The position numbers were made by a program, and so were the translations under genes. 64,000 nucleotides of DNA from Oscillospiraceae bacterium MB08-C2-2 (lineage in GTDB: Bacteria; Bacillota; Clostridia; Oscillospirales; Ruminococcaceae): NCBI GenBank assembly GCA_035621215.1, contig CP141729.1:1572944-1636943 (forward strand), given 5' to 3'. This document shows, piece by piece, positions 44,326 through 53,431 of this stretch. Below the pieces are notes generated by a model. That model made no database searches, had not been told where the DNA came from, and saw nothing but the letters and a program-made list of their open reading frames with translations. The stretch's first letter is position 1. Each line of letters begins with the position of its first letter.

Positions 44326-46092
44326 ATGACAAGCGATTATAGGGGTATTGAGTATCGGCTACACGAAAATTTGGTGCAACTGCAAGAAATGCTCTGCACA
44401 CTGGAATTTGAGCAGTGTTTGATAGACCGCATTGCCGATTGTAAAGACCTCATTAAAAGCAAACAATATAATGTGGCGGTTATGGGTGAGTTCAAGCGGG
44501 GAAAGAGCTCTCTGATTAATGCCCTGCTGGGGGCGCGGATTTTGCCTGCTGATGCAACGCCCACCACCGCAACGGTGAATCGCATTACCTACAGCCCATC
44601 TCCCCGGGCGGTGGTTACCTTTCGGGATGGTTCATCGCAAGAGATACCCATCGAAAATCTAACTGACTACGTCACCAAGCTCACGGCCGACGGGGAAGCA
44701 CGGGCCATGCTTGTCCGGGATGCCACGGTATATTTGCCCGCTGTGATTTGCCAAAACCACATCGATATTATTGACACGCCAGGTTTAAACGACGAGCCGC
44801 ATATGACGCAGATTACCATAGATATGATCTCCAATGTAGATGCGGTGGTGGTACCCATTCATGCGCGTATCCCATTTAGCGATACCGAAAAGAAATTTGT
44901 TTGCCAGTTGATGGAAAGTGACAGCATTCATCAACTGATCTTTGTTGTTACGTTCATGGATCAACTGGATGAGGACGACTACGAATACAGCGGGTTTATA
45001 GAATATATTCGTGAGCGCATTCAATCCGGTGTGATGGAGGAGCTTGTACAGCGGCAGAGTTCAGGAGCGGTGCAAAGCAAGGCCAAGCGAATTTTGGAGG
45101 GCCTGCATATCATCGGCATATCATCGTCCCAAGCGCTGGAGGCTTTTGTATCAGGCAATCAGAAGTTACTGGAAAAAAGCCGTTTTGAAGATTTCCGCAA
45201 TATGCTTCTGCAGGTTGTCACAGCGAAGCAATTGGAAAATGCAGTACAAAAAACGGTGGATACCATGTGTTCCGTTGTTGCACAGTTCAGCGAACAGGAT
45301 CTGCAGCGCAGGGCAGCTTTTGACGCTGAGAGGCTGGAAATCGAAACACATGAGGAACGGTTCCGTCGCTACAGGGCCGATGGGGCCAAGATGCTGGACG
45401 CTGTTTTTGCAGCCGATTATGATGGGCTTGTAAGTCTTGCAAACGGTTTGAACAACTACAAAAATCAGATTGTGAACGAGTTTATCACTAGCCTTTCTCA
45501 AGTACGGGAAAACAGCCACGCTGCCATACTTGCTGCGTTAAACTGCGCCGCACATAAGGCGGAACAAGATATGAATCATCGGAAAAGAATTTTACATAAA
45601 GAGATTTATGATGTGTTTTTATCGTCCTTTTCTGTTCTGCGCAAACAGGAAACAATGTATTTGGCGTCTGCCGTGGAGTTTGCGGGGATTTCGAACTGGC
45701 TTGGTTTTGCCGATGTAGGTATTTCCATGATGCGTCATGTGGAGACTGCGTTAGTCGGAACAAAGTTTTCATGGCGCACGCTGTATGTGCCCCCTGTGCA
45801 GGATTTGTCTTCATACAATGTGATAGAAACAGTCATCCATGCCGTGGATGTTCTGATTATGGATTACATCAACCAGATCCATCAGGCGACCGCGGCCATT
45901 CGTAAGAATTGGTTTGCGGAATTCTCCGTTCATACAAGAGCTTTGCTGCAGGCAGCCGCAGAGGTTATTCCCCCCAGATACGAAGCCCATGATTTGCGCC
46001 AGAAGGCCTATATACGCAACTATCAGGTGTTTTCGGATGGAGCAAGAGAAATTCTCCGTGGTTGTGAATCGATTCAAAACGAAGCAAGGTAG
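44326..46092 (+). CDS. Dynamin-like GTPase 1
   Basis: A 588-residue bacterial dynamin-like protein. G1 is GEFKRGKSS (54-62), G2 is the threonine pair in TPTTATVNR, G3 is DTPGLND (150-156), and the G4 position has TFMD rather than the usual (T/N)KxD. The rest is long helices with coiled-coil character, and no clear transmembrane paddle is present. Such proteins bind and remodel membranes in a GTP-dependent way. The start at 44326 has GGGGATGG upstream; an earlier ATG at 44290 overlaps the putative -10. It is the first gene of the operon and closely resembles dynamin 2 in the GTPase domain. Confidence 0.88.
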   Translation: MTSDYRGIEYRLHENLVQLQEMLCTLEFEQCLIDRIADCKDLIKSKQYNVAVMGEFKRGKSSLINALLGARILPADATPTTATVNRITYSPSPRAVVTFRDGSSQEIPIENLTDYVTKLTADGEARAMLVRDATVYLPAVICQNHIDIIDTPGLNDEPHMTQITIDMISNVDAVVVPIHARIPFSDTEKKFVCQLMESDSIHQLIFVVTFMDQLDEDDYEYSGFIEYIRERIQSGVMEELVQRQSSGAVQSKAKRILEGLHIIGISSSQALEAFVSGNQKLLEKSRFEDFRNMLLQVVTAKQLENAVQKTVDTMCSVVAQFSEQDLQRRAAFDAERLEIETHEERFRRYRADGAKMLDAVFAADYDGLVSLANGLNNYKNQIVNEFITSLSQVRENSHAAILAALNCAAHKAEQDMNHRKRILHKEIYDVFLSSFSVLRKQETMYLASAVEFAGISNWLGFADVGISMMRHVETALVGTKFSWRTLYVPPVQDLSSYNVIETVIHAVDVLIMDYINQIHQATAAIRKNWFAEFSVHTRALLQAAAEVIPPRYEAHDLRQKAYIRNYQVFSDGAREILRGCESIQNEAR

Positions 46093-46103
46093 GGAGGGAA
46101 ATT

Positions 46104-46520
46104 ATGAACAACTGTCCAAAATGTAAAAGCGTAGTGAGCGATGATTTGTTTTTTTGCAGCAAATGTGGCGAGCGGCTTCTGTCCCCAAGTACATCTTCTG
46201 TCTCTGTGGGTGCGGATTCGAGGACTAGGCTCTTGGTTGTAACCAGAGCATCGCAGTTTCAATGTGTTATGAATACCTACCGTGTTGTTGTGGATGGCAA
46301 TCTGCTGGGAAACGTAGCCTCGGGATCATCCCTTACGTCCCACGTATCCAACTGGGCAACGGTAGATATTATCTGTACCACGATAATGGTCAGTGCAAAG
46401 CGGAGGCTGGTTTTAAAGGTGGGAGAAAAGCCTATCGTTTCTTTTAAGGTGCAGTGGCCCGGGAGTATTCTGGCCTCGGTGCAGGATGCGGAAATAGTAG
46501 AGCAAAAAACAGATTGGTGA
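46104..46520 (+). CDS. Zinc-ribbon protein with beta-rich domain (1)
   Basis: A 138-residue protein. The N-terminus is a zinc ribbon with CPKC and CSKCG (Cys 4, 7, 18, 21). After a Ser-rich linker (about 28-45), residues 55-130 are beta-rich with YRVVVDGNLLGNVASG, reminiscent of PEGA-like folds. GGAGG precedes the ATG, 11 bp after dynamin 1. The stop is TGA; the same frame continues open for 51 more codons and includes a ribbon-like FCAVCGKR (see the next entry). The role is unknown; an adaptor for the neighbouring GTPases is plausible. Confidence 0.75.
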   Translation: MNNCPKCKSVVSDDLFFCSKCGERLLSPSTSSVSVGADSRTRLLVVTRASQFQCVMNTYRVVVDGNLLGNVASGSSLTSHVSNWATVDIICTTIMVSAKRRLVLKVGEKPIVSFKVQWPGSILASVQDAEIVEQKTDW

Positions 46521-46676
46521 GGACGATGCGGTTCAGGAACCGTATCACCGATACCCAATTCACAGCGGGATGAACAGTGCAGTGCAGCAATTTCCAGGTT
46601 ACAAGCGTTCTGCGCTGTCTGCGGTAAGCGGCAGCAAAATCGGAACGGTAACGGTGCTTTGCAGCAAAGGCAGTAG
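46521..46676 (+). pseudogene. Zinc-ribbon-like remnant after the TGA stop
   Basis: In frame with the previous gene, 51 sense codons follow the TGA before a TAG. They include a Cys, then FCAVCGKR with the same spacing as in the other zinc ribbons of the cluster (Cys-x10-Cys-x2-Cys), but the first Cys of the pair is absent. This suggests a decayed ribbon or a former C-terminal extension cut by the TGA. No ribosome site or start is evident. Confidence 0.35.
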
Positions 46677-46720
46677 AAGGGTTTCAACATTTAAAATACA
46701 ACCATTAAGGAGCGTAGAAT

Positions 46721-47245
46721 ATGGCTTTTTGTCAACAATGTGGTGCGCAATTGCCGGAAGGTTCTGCTTTTTGCGGAAATTGTGGAGCTGAAGTTTCTGG
46801 AACGCCTCAACAAAAGGTTTGCCGCAGCTGCGGGCATTGGATGCCGTTGGATATGCTTTTTTGTGATAAGTGCGGCAACCGCTATGTTTCTCAGGAACCT
46901 CAGCTGCCATTTCAATCCAGAGTGAATGAAGTCGACAGGGGTGGCATGGGGGCAAAAGACTTTTCAGGTGAAAGTATAACGGCAAACTATTTCAAGGGGA
47001 TAGGCGCTTTAGGCGGAACACTGGTCTTCGATCAGACAGGTATGACTTTCTGTCCTCATCAGATTCATGTTCTGAGCGAAAAAACGCGAATCCAATATCA
47101 GGACATTTGTCATGTTGCAGCACGCAATACAATGGGACTCGTCCCAAATGGCATGTCGGTTTTCACACGGGACGGAAAAGAGCACAAATTTGTTCTTTTC
47201 AACCGTGAGAACGTCATCGCTTATTTGAATCAAAAACGGGGGTAA
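46721..47245 (+). CDS. Double zinc-ribbon protein with GRAM-like domain (2)
   Basis: A 174-residue protein. Two zinc ribbons lie at residues 4-22 (CQQCG, CGNCG) and 34-52 (CRSCG, CDKCG). After a linker, residues 90-170 resemble a GRAM/PH-type beta domain (GGTLVFDQTGMTFCPHQI, then HKFVLFNRENVIAYL). GRAM domains often bind lipid or membranes, which fits a cluster of dynamins. AAGGAGCG precedes the ATG. It is followed by the third ribbon gene after 8 bp. Confidence 0.78.
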   Translation: MAFCQQCGAQLPEGSAFCGNCGAEVSGTPQQKVCRSCGHWMPLDMLFCDKCGNRYVSQEPQLPFQSRVNEVDRGGMGAKDFSGESITANYFKGIGALGGTLVFDQTGMTFCPHQIHVLSEKTRIQYQDICHVAARNTMGLVPNGMSVFTRDGKEHKFVLFNRENVIAYLNQKRG

Positions 47246-47253
47246 TCAGAATA

Positions 47254-47652
47254 ATGGTTTTTAAGTTGAGTTGGGTTCTTCCTTGGCTTCCGTATGTCAT
47301 GCTGATTGTCGGACTGTATAACTTTTTTATACAAGAAGAGGATGCTGCTTGGGGATTGATTTGTGCAGTGGTCGGGGGTGTCTGGATATACTTCAGGCAC
47401 CGTAAACCGCGTACTGACCAAAATGCAGACCTTACAGGCGGCAGTTCCAATGACAGTGCTGCCCAGCCCTCCACACCTGCTGCAATGCGTTGTGCTCAGT
47501 GCGGTACCACGATTTTCAACGGTCAGGCGTTCTGCTCCGGTTGCGGTATGAAGCAAGAGGAAACAATATCTTCCCATCATTGCCCATCGTGCGGAAGTCA
47601 AGTGGAGCCTCAGGTGTTGTTTTGCAGACAATGCGGTACAAAGGTTCGCTGA
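47254..47652 (+). CDS. Membrane-anchored double zinc-ribbon protein (3)
   Basis: A 132-residue protein. Two hydrophobic segments near residues 7-25 and 30-48 anchor it, and a polar linker leads to two zinc ribbons (CAQCG/CSGCG and CPSCG/CRQCG) at about 80-130. A topology with both ends in the cytoplasm is likely. It may tether the system to the membrane. The next 157 bp hold no gene or terminator before dynamin 2. Confidence 0.78.
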   Translation: MVFKLSWVLPWLPYVMLIVGLYNFFIQEEDAAWGLICAVVGGVWIYFRHRKPRTDQNADLTGGSSNDSAAQPSTPAAMRCAQCGTTIFNGQAFCSGCGMKQEETISSHHCPSCGSQVEPQVLFCRQCGTKVR

Positions 47653-47809
47653 ATGGTGCTTTCACCCTGTCTGGAAGGGCGTGTCGGCTCAATGGGGCAT
47701 GGAGGCCACCGGAATCTGCTTTCTTATTTGTTCCTTGCTACCGTTATCATAGTTCCAAGTAATCGTTATTAATCGTTGGAGTAAGTGACGCAAAGAGGAG
47801 ATAAATGCC

Positions 47810-49882
47810 ATGTCAGAAGCAACGTTCAACAGCTTTTCAAACTACAACCATACCATCACCGCGCTTACAGGCGATCTTAAAAAGCTTGGTGACTACAGCC
47901 GCCGTATGCAGCTTAGCGGCAATCTTTCCGCTATTGAAGAAGTGCTGAAACGCTTAAAGGAAGACAGCTTCAACATTGCTATTGTGGGGGAGTTTAATCG
48001 CGGGAAAAGCTCGCTGATTAATGCCCTGCTGGAAAAGGATGTGCTGCCTACCGATTTGCTTCCCACCACGGCCACACTAAACCGGGTTACTTACAGTGTG
48101 ACATCCTTTGTGCAATTAGAATACCATGACGGCAATATGGAAGAAATAGAGATTGACCAACTGCCCCAATACGTTACCAAACTGACGCGTGAGGGCGAGC
48201 AGAGGGCCAAATCCATTAAGATCGCCACCGTCTATTATCCTGTCAACTATTGTAAGAACGGCGTGACAATTATCGATACGCCGGGGCTGAACGATGATAC
48301 GGCAATGTCTGACGTTACCTTTTCTGTTCTGCCGCAGGCAGATGCGGCGATTATGGTAATGATGGCCGGAGCTCCCTTTTCCCAATCGGAGTATGAATTT
48401 TTGGAAAACAAAATCATCACCAGTGATTTGGGCCGTGTGTTGTTTGTGCTGACCGGCATTGATCTCTACAGCGACAGCGATGTGGAGCGTCTTTTGTCTT
48501 TTATCCGGCAGAAAATCACCGAGTCGGTTCTTAATAAAGCACAAAAAGTTCATGGCAAAGGTTCCGAGGAATATATGGCTATTGAGCGCAAGCTGGGTAC
48601 GGTGCGTATATACGGTCTGTCAGCAAAAAATGCACTCAAAGCTAAGAAGAAAGGCGACCATGCAGCGCTTGAGAAAAGCGGTTTTCCGGTGTTTGAAACG
48701 GCATTGGAGCGCTTCCTGACCGAGGATCGGGGTGCGATACGCCTAAACGTACCCATCAGCCGTATTAAAACATCCTCTGTCGAGCTGATGCGTGCGGTAC
48801 GGCTACGTGAAAATGCGCTTGCTATGGAGCGTGAGGAATTCGATGCGCAGTATGCCAAAGCCATGAACGAGATACAAAGCATCCGCAATGAGCGTGAAGC
48901 GGAGTTCCGTGGAATCAACCATGCGTCTGAAAACGCCTACGCTACCCTTTTGCCCATTATCGAGGAGTATTGGCCCGGTATGGAGCAGGCGGCGGACAAT
49001 GCCATTGATGAATATGTGATATCAGACGTGAAAGAGTTGGAGGGAGCCGCTGGTGATGCGACACAGGAGGCCATGACTAAGGCTGTAAAGGGAGCCATGG
49101 CTAAGGCCAGCCAGAATTTCGGCGAACGCATACAAGCATCCATTAATCGGTCACTGCAAAACGAAGCCGAACGTGTTTCTGATTTTGAACGTCGCTTTTT
49201 TGAAGCAACAGAGAGCATACAGAATATGTTCATTCCCAAAAGCAAAGACAGTTCTTCCGAAAGCGATATTGTAATCAGCACTTTGGCTGATGGGTTTCTG
49301 CTGTTTGGACTGGGTGGGGCCTATCAGGGGTTTCGGCAGGCGGGATGGAAGGGCGCACTGCTGGGTGGAGCCACCAGCGCAGCAACCGGCATTGCAGCGT
49401 CTTTCACATCAGGTCTGCTCATCAGCGCACTTTCCCTTCCGCTTACGTGGCCGGTTGTGCTTGTGGCTGGTCTTGGCGCAGCACTGGCGGGGGCGCTTAT
49501 GGGCAAGTGGGCCTTGGGAAAGGTGTTTGCCAAAGACAAGATTGACAAGTTTAAGGAAACGTTCAGAGAGGCGATATATGTTGAAATTAAACGCATGAAG
49601 ACAACGGATAATTTGAGGCAAGCCGTCAGAGGCCAGGTATCGGAAGCATTTGAAGCCCTAAAAACAAAAATCCGTACAGAGACAGAAAATATCCTGGGTG
49701 ATACACAAAAGCAGTTAACTCAATTGAAAGTGGAGTTGGCGCATAAGGATAGTGAAGACGCACACACAAAGCAGGAACTTCGGGCTATGCTCGAAGATGT
49801 GCATGCCATGTGCAGGCGTTCGGATGAGATTGCCGGGCAGCTTAATCAAATTATGGAAAGGCAGGAGATGGTTTCAAAATGA
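47810..49882 (+). CDS. Dynamin-like GTPase 2 with membrane-insertion region
   Basis: A 690-residue dynamin-like protein. G1 is GEFNRGKSS (60-68), G2 in LPTTATLNR, G3 is DTPGLND (156-162) and TGID (215-218) at G4. Residues 310-470 are helical. Residues 496-570 are strongly hydrophobic and Gly/Ala-rich, like the membrane paddle of bacterial dynamins (BDLP). Residues 575-690 are again helical. AGAGGAG precedes the ATG. The GTPase domain is clearly paralogous to dynamin 1, with shared YVTKL and related segments, so the pair may form hetero-oligomers. The stop overlaps the M48 start (ATGA). Confidence 0.9.
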   Translation: MSEATFNSFSNYNHTITALTGDLKKLGDYSRRMQLSGNLSAIEEVLKRLKEDSFNIAIVGEFNRGKSSLINALLEKDVLPTDLLPTTATLNRVTYSVTSFVQLEYHDGNMEEIEIDQLPQYVTKLTREGEQRAKSIKIATVYYPVNYCKNGVTIIDTPGLNDDTAMSDVTFSVLPQADAAIMVMMAGAPFSQSEYEFLENKIITSDLGRVLFVLTGIDLYSDSDVERLLSFIRQKITESVLNKAQKVHGKGSEEYMAIERKLGTVRIYGLSAKNALKAKKKGDHAALEKSGFPVFETALERFLTEDRGAIRLNVPISRIKTSSVELMRAVRLRENALAMEREEFDAQYAKAMNEIQSIRNEREAEFRGINHASENAYATLLPIIEEYWPGMEQAADNAIDEYVISDVKELEGAAGDATQEAMTKAVKGAMAKASQNFGERIQASINRSLQNEAERVSDFERRFFEATESIQNMFIPKSKDSSSESDIVISTLADGFLLFGLGGAYQGFRQAGWKGALLGGATSAATGIAASFTSGLLISALSLPLTWPVVLVAGLGAALAGALMGKWALGKVFAKDKIDKFKETFREAIYVEIKRMKTTDNLRQAVRGQVSEAFEALKTKIRTETENILGDTQKQLTQLKVELAHKDSEDAHTKQELRAMLEDVHAMCRRSDEIAGQLNQIMERQEMVSK

Positions 49883-50841
49883 ATTTGGTAAACCCGACGG
49901 ATGGCATTAATACAAGCTTTCCGGAATATGTTAAAAGCCGCAAGATGCTGACACAGGCCCATATGCAAGGCGGCGTGCCAGACTATGCCTATGGTGCAGA
50001 CTATGTGCTGCGGCAGAAAATCAAGGCTATTCCGGGTTTTTATGCCATAGCCAAAGCCATCACCAATACCACCATTCCCCTTATTAAGCAGCAGCTGAAT
50101 AGCAGCAGCTTAAAGGTGGGGCCTTCCCAGTTTCCTGATATATACGAAATTGTTGTTGACTGTGCACGGCGGCTGGGCATTGGTATCCCGGCCGTGTATA
50201 TCAGAAGTAAAGCGGCGGAACTGAATGCCACTGCCTGGTGCGTTGATGATGATATGCCCTTGATTGAGATTACATCCGCCCTGCTGGAACGTTCCACACC
50301 CGGAGAGCTTAAAGCGGTGATTGGGCATGAATGCGGTCATATTCACAACAATCACGGTATATTCAATACCGCTGCACAGCTCATACTTAATGCCGCGCAA
50401 ACCGCTATCCCCGGTGTGCAGCAGATACTCGCGCTGGTCACTATGCCTTTGCAGCTGGCGTTCTCCATGTGGAGCCGCGCAGGAGAGGTTACATGCGATC
50501 GTGCAGGGGTTATTTGCTCGGAGGATGCCGGCGACACCATCAGCGTGCAGAGCAATCTGCTTTATGGCGCAGCACTGAACTGCGGGAAAGCCGACATCGA
50601 TGCCCTACTTAAGCAGTACGATGCGATTCGTGACAAGCCTGTGCGCTTTTTAGAATTGGATAGCACTCACCCCATTGGGGTACGCCGTATATTTGCGGTC
50701 AAGGAATTTTTTAACAGTGAGGTATTGTATGCGTGGCGTCCTGAGTGGAGAATGCCGGATATGCATCTTGTTGACAAGCAGACGCTGGACGCGCGTTGTG
50801 AAAAGTATATCAGCGTATTAAAAAGTGGAAAGAGGAGTTAG
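49879..50841 (+). CDS. M48 family metalloprotease
   Basis: A 320-residue protein with an M48-type gluzincin core. The zinc motif is HECGH (150-154), the third ligand Glu203 is in AGEVTCDRAG, and a late STHPIGVRR matches the family's His-Pro segment. Hydrophobic stretches at 164-200 may be peripheral to the membrane. It lacks the multiple N-terminal helices of HtpX. Translation is coupled to dynamin 2 by a 4-bp overlap. It may cleave a partner within the system or degrade damaged membrane proteins; no substrate is known. Confidence 0.88.
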   Translation: MNLVNPTDGINTSFPEYVKSRKMLTQAHMQGGVPDYAYGADYVLRQKIKAIPGFYAIAKAITNTTIPLIKQQLNSSSLKVGPSQFPDIYEIVVDCARRLGIGIPAVYIRSKAAELNATAWCVDDDMPLIEITSALLERSTPGELKAVIGHECGHIHNNHGIFNTAAQLILNAAQTAIPGVQQILALVTMPLQLAFSMWSRAGEVTCDRAGVICSEDAGDTISVQSNLLYGAALNCGKADIDALLKQYDAIRDKPVRFLELDSTHPIGVRRIFAVKEFFNSEVLYAWRPEWRMPDMHLVDKQTLDARCEKYISVLKSGKRS

Positions 50842-50846
50842 ACGCC

Positions 50847-52667
50847 GTGGATGACAATGTTATGCAGCACCAAATCCGTTTGGATTATGAAGGCGTTTGC
50901 GGCGATATTGAGCGCATTTTAGATGATGTAGCACACCTGTGTACAGAACAATACCTCGTAAAATCGCTTGGGGAGCCGGCTGTTTCCAAGGTAAAGGACA
51001 ACATCGAGGCTGTGCGCAAGCGGTTATACGGTTCGTTCCAGATTGTTGTGGTGGGGGATTTTAAACGCGGTAAATCAACGCTGATCAATGCGCTGTTGGG
51101 AGAAGCCGCTGTCCCGACTGCCGTTACGCCGGAGACGGTTACAATTAACAAGCTATCCTTCGCTGAAGTTCCCCGAATCGAAGCTGTATTAAGCAACAAA
51201 AAGCGTGTGACACTCACGCAGAGCGAGCTGGAGCGAGATGCACTTTTGGCACTTTTCAAAGGGTTGCCCGCCCCCGTTGATACCGTTGATATTCGCCTGA
51301 ACAACCATTTTCTCAGAAATGTAACCATCATCGATACCCCAGGCTTAGGAGATTTGACAGAGGGGTTTGACCAGCAGGTTGCTGAATATCTTGTCAATGC
51401 TGATGCCATTGTGTATGTTACCTCTGCTCGCGCGCCTTTGTCTTTTACCGAGCAGGTGTTTTTGTCCGCCAGTGTCATGCCGCAGAGCTTCTGTAGGATA
51501 TTCATGGCTGTGAATATGACTGATACGCTGGAGAGCGAGGAGAATATAGAGAAAGTGCGGGAACTGACGGAGAGTCGTGCCGGTGCTATCAGTGACCATA
51601 TCTATGTATATATGTTAAGCGCCCTGGATGAGTTTTGCCGTAAGAAAGAATTTGCGCGTCCCGAACCGTTGCTGGCCAATAGCTTGGAAAATCAATTCCT
51701 GGCGTTTGAAACAGCACTTGACAGCGATGCAGTGCTGCAGAAAGATATCATTAAATCCATGCGTGGAGTGGCGCTTACCCGGCTGATGCTGGAGGCACTT
51801 GCGGGGCGTATAAGACTGGTTCAGGACTCACTCAGAACGGATATGGAAACGCTGAGCAGATCGCAGGATGTGTTCCAAGCACAGGATAACGTATTACGGG
51901 CCAACATTGAAAAACACAAAGCTTCCCTCTTGAGCAGCATGTACGACTGGGAAATTGAAGCCAAGGGATGGATGTGCGATTTTATGGATCGGCTTAAAGC
52001 TGAGATACAGCAACTGAAAGACGATGCCGATATGGGCGACATTCAACGCTATTTTCAGTTCTATATGATGGACTTAATAAAGAATGCCATGTTTGCCTGT
52101 ACATGCAAGCATCAAAAAGACATTGGAGATATGCTGCAAAATAGTGTGAGAAGTATATCCGGCGAGATTTCACAAGCACTGTTTGGAGATGTTCAAGCCC
52201 GCATTGCGGATTGTATGGCGGATGTAAGCTGGACGCATGTGGATACGGCGTTATTCGCAGGGGAAGCGGTATTGAATATGACCGGACTATCTGCTGTTGT
52301 GGGACCATTTTTTTTACTGAGACAGATTATTGGCGGCGCTATTCGTCAGAAAACAGTTTCTAACAAGCAGGCGGATGTGATTGCGCCCGTTTTGCAGGAG
52401 TATGATGCCATTACACAAGGTGTGCTCCACCAGGTGGAGAAAATATACGCCCAAATAAAAAAGGATGCCCTTTCCAAGCTGGATGAACTATATCAAGCGG
52501 AAATACAGATTTCGTCGGAAGCCATACAAAATGCCCGGCAGCTGGCGTGCGATAAGAATGTGAAGATTCAGGATGTGCAGGCCTTTCTAGAACATACGCT
52601 GCATATGATTGCAAATTGTACTGAGCGCATGCGGGAATATGCGATGGATGTCCCTTTTTTATCGTAA
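50847..52667 (+). CDS. Dynamin-like GTPase 3
   Basis: A 606-residue dynamin-like protein, more distant from the other two. G1 is GDFKRGKST (70-78), G2 in TPETVTINK, G3 is DTPGLGD (163-169) and NMTD (223-226) at G4. Residues 310-400 form long helices, and a hydrophobic segment near 470-500 could touch membrane. The start is a GTG with AGAGGAG about nine bases upstream, five bases after the M48 stop. It ends the operon, with a strong terminator 40 bp on. Confidence 0.88.
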   Translation: MDDNVMQHQIRLDYEGVCGDIERILDDVAHLCTEQYLVKSLGEPAVSKVKDNIEAVRKRLYGSFQIVVVGDFKRGKSTLINALLGEAAVPTAVTPETVTINKLSFAEVPRIEAVLSNKKRVTLTQSELERDALLALFKGLPAPVDTVDIRLNNHFLRNVTIIDTPGLGDLTEGFDQQVAEYLVNADAIVYVTSARAPLSFTEQVFLSASVMPQSFCRIFMAVNMTDTLESEENIEKVRELTESRAGAISDHIYVYMLSALDEFCRKKEFARPEPLLANSLENQFLAFETALDSDAVLQKDIIKSMRGVALTRLMLEALAGRIRLVQDSLRTDMETLSRSQDVFQAQDNVLRANIEKHKASLLSSMYDWEIEAKGWMCDFMDRLKAEIQQLKDDADMGDIQRYFQFYMMDLIKNAMFACTCKHQKDIGDMLQNSVRSISGEISQALFGDVQARIADCMADVSWTHVDTALFAGEAVLNMTGLSAVVGPFFLLRQIIGGAIRQKTVSNKQADVIAPVLQEYDAITQGVLHQVEKIYAQIKKDALSKLDELYQAEIQISSEAIQNARQLACDKNVKIQDVQAFLEHTLHMIANCTERMREYAMDVPFLS

Positions 52668-52705
52668 TCATAGCACAGTAAAAGTACCAATAGAACTATT
52701 AAAAT

Positions 52706-52745
52706 AAAACGCCGCATAAACATAATGTTTATGCGGCGTTTTTTG
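52706..52745 (+). terminator. Terminator of the dynamin operon
   Basis: An almost perfect palindrome, AACGCCGCATAAACAT with ATGTTTATGCGGCGTT, ends in six T. It can work on both strands. Confidence 0.9.
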
Positions 52746-52782
52746 GTGGAGGCGTGCCCTCGCTGGTCGAACTCATCAAACA

Positions 52783-53346
52783 TTAAGTATGCTGAACAAT
52801 ACATAGTAAAATATTATTGATTACAAAATAAACTAAAGTGTCTGAAATAAAATATTGAAATCTATTTTCTTGTACGACCTTCCAACTTATACAATCAAAC
52901 TCCACTCTTTGTGATGAAGATAATTGTGGAATAACAATAAAATTGCTTTTAGCAATTTCCTTTTTACTTCCAAGATTTAAGTAAAGTAGCCCCATGGCTA
53001 TTTTATTGATGATACTTACTATCCTATCATGCTCGAAATCAAAATATACACCATTTTTATCGAGTTTGATTGACTTACAGATTCTATCTTCCAAGTTGTC
53101 GTTGTAACTAAACCTTACTTCAGCTTTTTTTCTGGTAAAGTCTCCGCCATACAATTCTATAGATAGTAGGTAATCGGACAAATACATGATAAAGTCTTCA
53201 TCTTTTGAAAAACCATTATTGCATTGCAAACAAGCCGACACAGTTTTTAACTGTGCTGGATACGGTTCATCTAAAAAACACTTTGGAGGCACGTGGTCTC
53301 TTGTTTCAGCTGGTTTTCCGCAATATATACATAATTTCTTGTTCAT
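52783..53346 (-). CDS. HNH-type zinc-cysteine protein
   Basis: A 187-residue protein whose N-terminal 60 residues form an HNH-like treble clef: CIYCG (6-10), RDHVPPKCF and CLQCNNGFSKDEDF. The C-terminal 120 residues are unrecognised, with a late hydrophobic stretch. HNH domains of this kind occur in nucleases of restriction, defence and mobile elements. It lies alone on the minus strand between the dynamin operon terminator and ssrA, at the presumed island end. The start at 53346 leaves the normal HNH distance; a longer frame is possible. Confidence 0.75.
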   Translation of the reverse strand: MNKKLCIYCGKPAETRDHVPPKCFLDEPYPAQLKTVSACLQCNNGFSKDEDFIMYLSDYLLSIELYGGDFTRKKAEVRFSYNDNLEDRICKSIKLDKNGVYFDFEHDRIVSIINKIAMGLLYLNLGSKKEIAKSNFIVIPQLSSSQRVEFDCISWKVVQENRFQYFISDTLVYFVINNILLCIVQHT

Positions 53347-53392
53347 ACCATTCCTCGTACAGCAACACATTTATATATCTACATACAGCACA

Positions 53393-53431
53393 AACCCATA
53401 AGAGAAAACGTAAATGTTTCTCTTATGGGTT
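53393..53431. terminator. Hairpin between ssrA and the HNH gene
   Basis: AACCCATAAGAGAAA (53393-53407) pairs with TTTCTCTTATGGGTT (53417-53431) over 15 bp. On the minus strand the T-run is short. It may be the present ssrA terminator. Confidence 0.6.
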
